Below are positions 1 through 5,943 of a stretch of 25,115 nucleotides of DNA, one piece after another. Positions within the stretch are counted from its first letter, which is position 1, and each line of letters opens with the position of its first letter. Origin of the DNA: Candidatus Parcubacteria bacterium (GTDB lineage: Bacteria > Patescibacteriota > Patescibacteriia > CAIXNZ01); assembly GCA_026395675.1 (NCBI GenBank), contig JAPLYF010000083.1, positions 1-25,115 of the forward strand, written 5' to 3'. The notes below the pieces were generated by a model. The model ran no database searches, had not been told where the DNA came from, and saw only the letters and a program-made list of their open reading frames with translations. The position numbers and the translations under genes were made by a program.

Positions 1-1651
1 CGGTCCAGCGTGAAACTACCTGGGCAATATCTTCTTCTGTCACTTCTTCTTTTAAAATTTTATGATCTTTTTGAACATTAGCTAACTTTTTCTCCAAGTC
101 CTTTATTTTCTTTTCTAGGGCTGGAATTTGGCCATAGCGGATTTCCGCCACTTTTTGCAATTCTGCTTTTCTTTCCAAAATATCCGCCTCTTGTTTTAAA
201 GAATCAATCTGCTTTTTGGCTTCGCGGATTTGGGTAATAATATCTTTTTCACTTTTCCAGTGCAGCTCTAATTGGTTTGATTTCTCTTTCAAATCATTAA
301 GCTCTTTATCTAATAATTTTAAATTATCCTTGGAACTTTTATCTGATTCTTTTTTCAAAGCTGCTTTTTCAATTTCCAATTGCTTGATTTTACGCTTCAT
401 CTTATCCAGTTCTTCAGGCATGGAGTCAATTTCCATGCGCAAAGCAGAAGTCGCTTCATCAATCAAATCAACGGCTTTATCAGGTAAAAAGCGGTTAGTA
501 ATATACCTTTGGGAAAATTCAGCGGCTGCTATAATCGCTGAATCAGTGATTCGCACGCCATGATGCACTTCGTATTTTTCCTTAATGCCGCGCAAAATCG
601 CAATAGTATCATCAATTGAGGGCTCCAAAACCATGACCGGCTGGAAACGGCGTTCCAAAGCCGGATCTTTTTCAATATATTTCTGGTATTCTTTTAAAGT
701 CGTGGCGCCAATGGCATGCAGTTTGCCGCGGGCCAAAGCTGGCTTTAACATATTGGACGCATCCATTGAGCCCTCAATGGCGCCAGCGCCGACAACAGTA
801 TGCAGTTCGTCAATAAATAAAATTATCTGGCCATTGGAATTTTCCACTTCTTTTAAAACAGCTTTTAAGCGGTCTTCAAATTCACCGCGAAATTTAGTGC
901 CCGCAATTAAAGAACCCAAATCCAAAGCAATCACTTCTTTGTTTTTTAAGGTTTCGGGCACATCACCTGCCACAATTCTCTGGGCCAAACCTTCAGCAAT
1001 GGCTGTTTTGCCAACCCCGGCTTCGCCAATCAAAACTGGGTTATTTTTAGTTCTGCGGGATAACACCTGCATTACGCGCCTAATTTCTGAATCGCGGCCA
1101 ATGACTGGATCTAATTTTTCCTGCCTGGCCATTTCAGTTAAATTCATTGCGTATTTTTCCAGCACTTGGAATTTTGATTCTGGTTCAGGATCAGTGATTC
1201 TGGTGGAACCGCGCAGCTGTGCCAGTAGTTTTAAAACTGTCTCGTATTGAATACCAAAAGAATCCAGAAGATTCTTCACCTTGGTTTTGGTATCAAGCAT
1301 TGATAAAAAAATGTGTTCAGTGGAAATGTACTCGTCTTTGAGGTCCTTGACTTCTTTTTCCGAACCAGCCAAAACCCGGGCCAGATCTTCAGTTAAAAAC
1401 ATCTGAGTTAAACTGATTTCACCACGGGTTTTTGGAAATGATTCAATGGCTTGAAAAATCTGGTTCTTTAATTGAGTCGGCTCAACTTCCAGCTTTTTTA
1501 AAATTGTATTGACTAAACTTTCTTCTTGAGTGAGTAGGGAAGCGAACAAATGCAAAGCATCAACCTGCTGATTTTTGTGGTCAACCGCGATTTCCTGCGC
1601 ATTGCGCAGGGCTTCCTGGGATTTAGTGGTGAGCTTATTGGGATTAAACAT
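1..1651 (-). CDS. clpB: ATP-dependent chaperone ClpB, N-terminal 550 residues (runs off window start)
   Basis: Reading the minus strand from the ATG at 1651 gives an uninterrupted frame to base 2, so the 3' part lies outside the window. ClpB is a hexameric AAA+ disaggregase that works with DnaK/DnaJ on aggregated cytoplasmic proteins. Visible in order: a double Clp-N repeat (about 1-145), the linker 'LDPVIGRDSEI', the first AAA+ module with Walker A 'GEAGVGKT' (about 208-215) and Walker B 'ILFIDELHT', then a long Lys/Glu-rich coiled-coil middle domain (about 390-520). The last residues, 'EEDIAQVVSRWT', are the ClpB junction just before the second AAA+ module. The middle domain and double N-domain favour ClpB over ClpA or ClpC. 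No Shine-Dalgarno precedes the ATG; a 120-base leader, CIRCE and strong promoter lie upstream, so heat-shock control by HrcA is expected. Confidence 0.95.
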   Translation of the reverse strand, partial: MFNPNKLTTKSQEALRNAQEIAVDHKNQQVDALHLFASLLTQEESLVNTILKKLEVEPTQLKNQIFQAIESFPKTRGEISLTQMFLTEDLARVLAGSEKEVKDLKDEYISTEHIFLSMLDTKTKVKNLLDSFGIQYETVLKLLAQLRGSTRITDPEPESKFQVLEKYAMNLTEMARQEKLDPVIGRDSEIRRVMQVLSRRTKNNPVLIGEAGVGKTAIAEGLAQRIVAGDVPETLKNKEVIALDLGSLIAGTKFRGEFEDRLKAVLKEVENSNGQIILFIDELHTVVGAGAIEGSMDASNMLKPALARGKLHAIGATTLKEYQKYIEKDPALERRFQPVMVLEPSIDDTIAILRGIKEKYEVHHGVRITDSAIIAAAEFSQRYITNRFLPDKAVDLIDEATSALRMEIDSMPEELDKMKRKIKQLEIEKAALKKESDKSSKDNLKLLDKELNDLKEKSNQLELHWKSEKDIITQIREAKKQIDSLKQEADILERKAELQKVAEIRYGQIPALEKKIKDLEKKLANVQKDHKILKEEVTEEDIAQVVSRWT

Positions 1652-1660
1652 AACGTTACG

Positions 1661-1703
1661 AATCTACAAATAAACTACAAATACTACAAATAATTTGTAG
1701 ATT
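1661..1703 (-). promoter_or_regulatory. Stem-loop with CTACAAAT repeats in the clpB leader
   Basis: AATCTACAAAT (1661-1671) is the exact reverse complement of ATTTGTAGATT (1693-1703), giving an 11-bp stem with a 21-base loop. CTACAAAT occurs three times (1664-1671, 1675-1682, 1684-1691), so alternative pairings are possible. The stem ends about 10 bases from the clpB ATG, inside the transcript expected from the 1779-1807 promoter. An effect on translation, for instance temperature-dependent opening, is inference only. Confidence 0.5.
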
Positions 1704-1747
1704 AGTAGCAATCTGTAGATATGTATAGATTTAAATCATTAAAATAG

Positions 1748-1774
1748 TTAGCACTCAAACAGAGCGAGTGCTAA
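1748..1774 (-). promoter_or_regulatory. CIRCE operator (HrcA binding site)
   Basis: TTAGCACTC (1748-1756), nine bases, then GAGTGCTAA (1766-1774): a perfect match to the CIRCE inverted repeat (9-N9-9) bound by the heat-shock repressor HrcA. It begins a few bases downstream of the clpB -10 box and covers the predicted transcription start, the usual place for repression. No hrcA gene is in the window. Confidence 0.95.
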
Positions 1775-1778
1775 TTAA

Positions 1779-1807
1779 AGTATAATAAATCTTTTTATAA
1801 ATGTCAA
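1779..1807 (-). promoter_or_regulatory. clpB promoter, -35 TTGACA / 17 bp / -10 TATACT
   Basis: On the minus strand TTGACA (plus 1807-1802) is followed by exactly 17 bases and TATACT (plus 1784-1779). This is a near-consensus vegetative sigma-70-type promoter. The predicted start, about seven bases further on, lies at the edge of the CIRCE repeat. Confidence 0.85.
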
Positions 1808-1856
1808 TATTTTCACTGTCTTATTGACAATCTTTAAATAATATGATAAAAAGTAA

Positions 1857-1893
1857 TAATCAAAAGTTAAATCTATCTTTTGATTAAATCAAA
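1857..1893. promoter_or_regulatory. Inverted repeats upstream of the cyclase gene, possible operator
   Basis: TAATCAAAAG (1857-1866) and CTTTTGATTA (1877-1886) form a perfect 10-bp inverted repeat with a 10-base loop. The right arm is also half of a second, tighter palindrome, TTTGAT-taa-ATCAAA (1879-1893). Both lie 37-73 bases upstream of the cyclase ATG, downstream of a weak TATGAT-like -10 at 1842-1847. A regulator binding site or leader hairpin is plausible; the regulator is unknown. Confidence 0.4.
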
Positions 1894-1929
1894 AATTTGT
1901 ACTTTACAACTCAAGAAAGGAGTTTAGAA

Positions 1930-3804
1930 ATGGATGAAAAAACTGCTAAGAAATCGCGGCTTTCTTTTCGGACACAATTAGTACTTTTTGGTCTTTTGCT
2001 TGTCCTGATTGTAGCCCTGCCGCCTTTAATCGTCGAAATCCAACGGCCATGGGAGGAATTAGCTAATCTGATCAGTCAGGGCAAAATCGTTGTCTCCCAA
2101 GTCAAATCTGATTTTCACCCCTATCAGCTGAAAAAAATGAATGAGTTTGCTCTGCGTATTAATGAGAGCGCTGATCCAGAATTGGAAAATTACCTTGTCT
2201 GGACATTCAATCTCTGGTTTGAATTTTGCGAACATGAAACTTGTATTATGGTATTAACTCCAGAGTATATGGCCAAAATTCTCAAGGCCAAGGGGATGGA
2301 AACTAAAAATTTTGATTTCCAAAAGTTGCTCCAAGCCGAGGATTTCTGGGAAAAACAATTTGCCTCTGATCCAAGGCTGCGGATAATCTTCAAGGAATAT
2401 AAGGAAAAATTGAGTCAAGCCAGATTATCTGCCAAAGCAGCAGGATTTGATTTTAATGACACTTATGTCATGACAGATAATGGCCAAAAATTGGTTTTTC
2501 TGCTGGATGGATCTGATTGGTGGGAGAGTTCATATCCAGGTCTGGAATACGACGTCATTAAAAATGACTGTCAATATTTTCGCAATTACCTTAAAAACGG
2601 ACCTGGTTTTGACACTAATCCTGTTAGATACCATCTGAAAATTTTCCCCAAATTTGATACTGACAAATGGGGCAGCTGGTTCTCTGTCTGGTTAGCAGCG
2701 GAAGTTAATCGCGGGACCTGGAATAACTTTGCCCTTGATTTCGACGCTTCAAAAGTCAAAAAGTTAATGTGGACAATCGGCATTTTCATTCTGTCAACAA
2801 TTGCCGTAATTACCTTAATCATTACTCTGCTAACCTCCAGAATAAGCGACCTTATTTCCAAACCCATAAAACAACTTATTGCAGCAGCTCAAGAGGTGAT
2901 AAATAGCAATTACGATATCCAAGTCCCTGAACATGGCAGCCTGGAAATCAGAAATTTTATCGCCATCTTCAATGACATGGTAGTCAAACTCAAGGGCCGC
3001 CTAAACCTGAAAAATATGCTGGGTAAATTACTTTCTAAAGAACTGGCAGAAAAGGTGGAAAAAGAAGGATTAATCTTTGAAGGCGAGATGGTAAAGGCAA
3101 CGCTTGTTTTTACCGACTTTGCTGGCTTTTCGACCATTACTAAGAATATGGGGCCACAAGAGATTTTCCAGATGCTCAATGAATATTTCAGGGAGCTGAT
3201 TCCCATTATAAAAAAATGGAACGGTTTTCCTGATAAATATATCGGCGATGCCATTGTGGCAATCTTTGGCGCACCAGTCAAACTCGATAATCATGCGGAA
3301 TTAGCTGTCTCTTGCGCCATTGAAATGCAGCTTGTACTGCGCCGATTAAATGAAGTTCGGCAAAAGGAGAAAAAACCAGTACTGGAAATGCGCATCGGCA
3401 TTAATTCGGGAGAAGTAATTGTCGGAGCCCTGGGCAGCGACGAAAAAATGGACTATACATCTATTGGCGAAACAACCAATTTAGCCCAGCGCATGGAAGC
3501 CGCTTGTCAAATCGGGGATATTTTAATCTCGGAAAACACCTTTAATCAGGTCCAAACCATCTTTTTTGAAAACACTGATATTGATGAGCATCCCCAGCAA
3601 TTTGAAGTCAAAGGATATTCTAATACTATCGCTGCCTACAATATCCAGGTTGCCAATCTAAAAATCAGCAAAAACGCTCAGGCAATAAAGAGCGATGATT
3701 TTTACATCATGGAAATAACAGATAACCATTTGAAAAAATTTGACGCCCTAACCCCTGAAGAAAAACAAAGATTCAGTAAGGTTGTAAAGATAACTCCTGC
3801 CTGA
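1930..3804 (+). CDS. Membrane-bound class III adenylate/guanylate cyclase with extracytoplasmic sensor and HAMP domain
   Basis: Predicted to make cAMP from ATP at the inner face of the membrane. The protein is 624 residues from the ATG at 1930; I prefer this start over an in-frame TTG at 1897 because a clear AAGAAAGGAG sits seven bases upstream. Order: TM helix (about 17-37), extracytoplasmic domain of about 235 residues (40-275) that I do not recognise, TM2 (about 279-302), HAMP-like linker (to about 355), then the catalytic domain. Catalytic residues are all visible: metal ligands D396 ('FTDFAGFS') and D440 ('IGDAIVAIFG'), adenine-selecting K436 and T510 (the class IIIb pairing), and transition-state N517 and R521 ('NLAQRME'). 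The gene is monocistronic, with its own upstream repeats and a terminator. Its coding sequence is visibly less AT-rich than most neighbours, which may hint at transfer. The signal sensed is unknown. Confidence 0.88.
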   Translation: MDEKTAKKSRLSFRTQLVLFGLLLVLIVALPPLIVEIQRPWEELANLISQGKIVVSQVKSDFHPYQLKKMNEFALRINESADPELENYLVWTFNLWFEFCEHETCIMVLTPEYMAKILKAKGMETKNFDFQKLLQAEDFWEKQFASDPRLRIIFKEYKEKLSQARLSAKAAGFDFNDTYVMTDNGQKLVFLLDGSDWWESSYPGLEYDVIKNDCQYFRNYLKNGPGFDTNPVRYHLKIFPKFDTDKWGSWFSVWLAAEVNRGTWNNFALDFDASKVKKLMWTIGIFILSTIAVITLIITLLTSRISDLISKPIKQLIAAAQEVINSNYDIQVPEHGSLEIRNFIAIFNDMVVKLKGRLNLKNMLGKLLSKELAEKVEKEGLIFEGEMVKATLVFTDFAGFSTITKNMGPQEIFQMLNEYFRELIPIIKKWNGFPDKYIGDAIVAIFGAPVKLDNHAELAVSCAIEMQLVLRRLNEVRQKEKKPVLEMRIGINSGEVIVGALGSDEKMDYTSIGETTNLAQRMEAACQIGDILISENTFNQVQTIFFENTDIDEHPQQFEVKGYSNTIAAYNIQVANLKISKNAQAIKSDDFYIMEITDNHLKKFDALTPEEKQRFSKVVKITPA

Positions 3805-3809
3805 ACTTA

Positions 3810-3836
3810 AAAAGACCCGAAACTCTCGGGTCTTTT
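3810..3836. terminator. Bidirectional intrinsic terminator between the cyclase and radical SAM genes
   Basis: An 11-bp perfect stem, AAAAGACCCGA (3810-3820) and TCGGGTCTTTT (3826-3836), closes a five-base loop. A-rich and T-rich ends make it usable from both sides, which suits the two convergent genes ending at 3804 (+) and 3847 (-). Confidence 0.9.
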
Positions 3837-3846
3837 CTTATTAATC

Positions 3847-4863
3847 TTATTTTAAAATTAAATCTATTTTATATTTACACTTTGGACAAAGACCCTCCTG
3901 ATCAAACCGTTTTATCGTATAACTAACTCTTTGGATCACTAATTCGTTACAATTTGGGCAATAAGTATTTTCCAGGGTCTCAGAAATAACATTGCCCCCA
4001 TAAACATATTTTAAACCAATCTCTTTGCCGATTTTATAGGCCTTGTAAATTAAATCCTCTTCAGTCGGATTTTCATTTTGCAGTTTATACTGCGGAAAAA
4101 ATCTGGAAACATGCCAGGGAGTTTCAGCTCCCAAATAATTTTTTATAAATTTAGCAATGTCTTCAATCTCTTTCTCTGAATCATTCAAGCCCGGGATAAT
4201 CAGGGTAGTTATTTCCAGCCAGATTTTATGATGATTTAATAATTTTAAATTTTCTAAAACTGGCTCTAGTTTTGCTCCGCAAATTTTCAAATATGTTTCA
4301 TTATTAAAAAATTTCAAATCAACATTAATCGTATCAAGATAGGGGAGTATCTGGGGCCAGGCCTCAGGCGCAGTGTAACCATTGGAAACCCAGACATTTT
4401 TCAAGCCAGCTTTTTTCGCCAGCTTCATGCAATCAAGGGCAAATTCAGCATAAATAGTTGGTTCAGTATAAGTGTAAGAAATAGAAAGGCAACCGCTTTC
4501 TTTTGCTCTTTTAACAATCTCCTGTGGCTCTGTGTCTTGCCCTGGCACAAAGTCAGCTTCAAGCTTTTTTTCAGCATATTGGGAAATATCAGCATTCTGA
4601 CAATGCAGGCAGCGGAAATTACAGCCGACTGTGGAAATTGAATAACTTAAGCTGCCTGGTAAAAAATGAAATAGTGGCTTTTTCTCAATTGGATCAATGT
4701 TGGCAGCAATAACCTTGCCATAATCCAGGGCATAAAGCTTGCCTTTGATATTTTTTCTCACAGCGCAAATACCGCGCTTGCCATCAGCTATTAAGCAGTA
4801 ATGGTTGCAGAGCTGGCATTGGACTTTATTTTCTTTTTTTGACCAAAATTGAGCAAGTTGCAT
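3847..4863 (-). CDS. amrS: AmmeMemoRadiSam-type radical SAM protein (AmrS family, PflA-like)
   Basis: A 338-residue radical SAM enzyme. The 4Fe-4S/SAM motif CxxxCxxC is C81, C85, C88 ('GCNFRCLHCQN'), next to an N-terminal cysteine cluster (C16, C19, C23, C33) and a C-terminal zinc-ribbon-like CxxC...CxxC (C302, C305, C326, C329). This layout and the 'GKRGICAVRKN' segment fit the AmrS branch of the pyruvate-formate-lyase-activating-enzyme-like group rather than true PflA. The family is often found with AMMECR1 and Memo proteins and its substrate is poorly known; neither partner is in this window. The start is the ATG at 4863, directly behind an extended -10 box, so the message is probably leaderless. 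It converges on the cyclase and diverges from the RNA gene. Confidence 0.85.
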   Translation of the reverse strand: MQLAQFWSKKENKVQCQLCNHYCLIADGKRGICAVRKNIKGKLYALDYGKVIAANIDPIEKKPLFHFLPGSLSYSISTVGCNFRCLHCQNADISQYAEKKLEADFVPGQDTEPQEIVKRAKESGCLSISYTYTEPTIYAEFALDCMKLAKKAGLKNVWVSNGYTAPEAWPQILPYLDTINVDLKFFNNETYLKICGAKLEPVLENLKLLNHHKIWLEITTLIIPGLNDSEKEIEDIAKFIKNYLGAETPWHVSRFFPQYKLQNENPTEEDLIYKAYKIGKEIGLKYVYGGNVISETLENTYCPNCNELVIQRVSYTIKRFDQEGLCPKCKYKIDLILK

Positions 4864-4871
4864 ATATTTTC

Positions 4872-4880
4872 AGTATAGCA
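4872..4880 (-). promoter_or_regulatory. Extended -10 promoter of the radical SAM gene
   Basis: TGCTATACT on the minus strand: a TGn extension plus TATACT, only eight bases before the ATG at 4863. The expected transcription start is within about two bases of the ATG, implying a leaderless message. No good -35 is visible. Confidence 0.6.
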
Positions 4881-4884
4881 AGTC

Positions 4885-4913
4885 TTGACATAAAGAGAAA
4901 TATTAGCTAATTT
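4885..4913 (+). promoter_or_regulatory. Promoter of the structured RNA gene
   Basis: TTGACA (4885-4890), 17 bases, then TAATTT (4908-4913). The -10 is weak but the -35 is perfect. The predicted start at about 4920 coincides with the first base of the terminal stem of the RNA, which supports both calls. Confidence 0.6.
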
Positions 4914-4919
4914 AAGCAC

Positions 4920-5265
4920 ATGGGGAAATAGAAGCTCTAAACAATTAGAGGTCTTGAACCTGAAGGATCACCCACTTCAGGTTTAAGATAGGAATATCGG
5001 GATACAAAACTTGTTCTCTCCTAGCAAAAGTGGAAAGTTAAATGGCAGGTAGTCCAAATACTACCAGCTACCACTGCCTCCAAATTCTAGCCTAAGCGGC
5101 TATTATCCGGGAGATAATATCAAAAGGATATGAAATAATCTAATCACCAGTCAATGAAGGGTTTTAATTCCTTGGCCCGCCAAAGTTGACTGCGATGACA
5201 GATGTAGAATTGGATTACGGCAGAATTCCCCGAGTCCCGAGGGTCTGGCTAGGCTATTTCCCCAT
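4920..5265 (+). ncRNA. Structured noncoding RNA of about 346 nt, family not identified
   Basis: The 483-base gap between two genes holds a self-contained RNA gene: promoter at the 5' edge, intrinsic terminator (5283-5317) at the 3' side, no credible reading frame. A 12-bp perfect helix joins the ends (4920-4931 with 5254-5265). Inside are hairpin CTCTAA/TTAGAG (4935-4950) and a 13-bp hairpin with one G-U pair (4952-4964 with 4975-4987). TAGGA pairs with TCCTA (4989-4993 with 5019-5023), GGCAG with CTGCC (5044-5048 with 5074-5078), TATTATC with GATAATA (5101-5107 with 5113-5119), and CAGTCAA with TTGACTG (5148-5154 with 5186-5192). TAGCCTA (5088-5094) could pair with TAGGCTA (5250-5256), a possible pseudoknot or alternative to the terminal helix. 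The size and end-to-end helix resemble RNase P RNA or tmRNA, but I do not see GAGGAAAGUCC, GGCUUA or an ACAGAA in the right place, nor a T-arm, tag reading frame or CCA. Treat as unidentified. Confidence 0.75.
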
Positions 5266-5282
5266 ATTCTAGCAAAACTGCC

Positions 5283-5317
5283 AAGGGCGAAGAGATAAAT
5301 TCAAATCGCCCTTTTTT
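5283..5317 (+). terminator. Intrinsic terminator of the structured RNA gene
   Basis: AAGGGCGA (5283-5290) pairs with TCGCCCTT (5306-5313) around a 15-base loop, followed directly by a T run to 5317. The T run is only on the plus-strand side, which fixes the direction of the RNA gene. Confidence 0.8.
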
Positions 5318-5331
5318 ATTAGTTAAATTAT

Positions 5332-5340
5332 TGTTAAAAT
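5332..5340 (+). promoter_or_regulatory. Extended -10 element before thpR
   Basis: TGT-TAAAAT ends six bases before the thpR ATG at 5347, so transcription should start at or next to the ATG (leaderless). An alternative TATAAT (5340-5345) lies too close to the ATG to serve this start. No clear -35. Confidence 0.45.
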
Positions 5341-5346
5341 ATAATC

Positions 5347-5943
5347 ATGACCAAACGCCTATTTTTAGCCATCAATTTACCTTTAGAAATCAAAGCCCGA
5401 CTGGCTGATCTGGTTTTAAAATTGCAAAAGTCAAATAAAAATAAACCCATTAAATGGGTGGGGGAAGACAATTTCCATCTGACTTTGCATTTTTTAGGGG
5501 ATGTTCCCGAAGAAAAAATCTCGGAAATAAATCAATATCTAGAACCTATAATTAATAACTTTCCAACTTTAAACTTTTCACTTTCTAACTCAATCAGCGC
5601 TTTCCCGGATTTAAACAATCCCAAAGTAATTTTTTTAGATATGCTAGAATTAAATGATGGCCAGACAATCAAATTACAAAAAGAAACAGGACAAGCATTA
5701 GAAAGATTAGGTTTTGAAATTGATACCAGGCCGTTTCGCCTGCACCTCACTTTAGGCCGTGTTAAATTTAAAACTTCGCTACAAATCCCAAATTTCAGCT
5801 TTCCTGCCTTCGCTCTTCAAGCTTCGGCAGGCAGGCAGAATTCGGAATTCATAATTCACTCAATAGATCTAATGGAAAGCAATCTGACACCAAGCGGCCC
5901 AATTTACAATATGGTCAAACAATATAAATTTCAGTTATTATGA
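5347..5943 (+). CDS. thpR: RNA 2',3'-cyclic phosphodiesterase (2'-5' RNA ligase family)
   Basis: A 198-residue member of the 2H phosphoesterase superfamily. Both signature HxTx motifs are present: H44-L-T46-L ('FHLTLHFLG') and H133-L-T135-L ('RLHLTLGRV'). The family opens 2',3'-cyclic phosphates on RNA ends and in vitro joins tRNA halves by 2'-5' bonds; its cellular role is uncertain. The protein is slightly longer than the usual ~180 residues, and the excess includes residues about 153-163, encoded by a palindromic repeat (5803-5835) inserted in frame. It is the first gene of a translationally coupled set: its TGA overlaps the ATG of the next gene (ATGA at 5940-5943). No Shine-Dalgarno. Confidence 0.9.
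   Translation: MTKRLFLAINLPLEIKARLADLVLKLQKSNKNKPIKWVGEDNFHLTLHFLGDVPEEKISEINQYLEPIINNFPTLNFSLSNSISAFPDLNNPKVIFLDMLELNDGQTIKLQKETGQALERLGFEIDTRPFRLHLTLGRVKFKTSLQIPNFSFPAFALQASAGRQNSEFIIHSIDLMESNLTPSGPIYNMVKQYKFQLL
5803..5835. repeat. Palindromic repeat inserted inside thpR
   Basis: CCTGCCTTCGCT, a short loop, then AGCTTCGGCAGG and an extra CAGG. Outer CTGCC/GGCAG and inner GCT/AGC pair, with a TTC/TTC mismatch between them. The same GC-rich hairpin design occurs at 19808-19835 and matches the 'GCGAAGC' repeat style of the window. It keeps the reading frame open, adding about 11 residues. Confidence 0.6.

Noticed and set aside
216..1250. Two plus-strand reading frames (216-563 and 585-1250)
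   Set aside because: They are antisense to clpB, whose minus-strand frame is open throughout and gives strong family motifs. Their translations are Ser/Phe/Lys-rich and resemble nothing.
1897..1929. Upstream TTG starts at 1897 (cyclase), 15554 (VanY fusion) and 21247 (purF)
   Set aside because: Each is followed by an ATG with better support: Shine-Dalgarno at 1930 and 21334, a -10 spacing at 15581. The 21247 TTG is part of a -35 box, and purF needs Cys as residue 2.
5154..5189. An 11-codon ATG frame inside the structured RNA
   Set aside because: It has no ribosome binding site, overlaps the CAGTCAA/TTGACTG stem and is the length expected by chance.
4920..5265. Assignment of the structured RNA as RNase P RNA or tmRNA
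   Set aside because: Size and terminal helix fit, but I found no GAGGAAAGUCC or GGCUUA pairing for RNase P, and no T-arm, tag frame or CCA for tmRNA. A divergent form is still possible.
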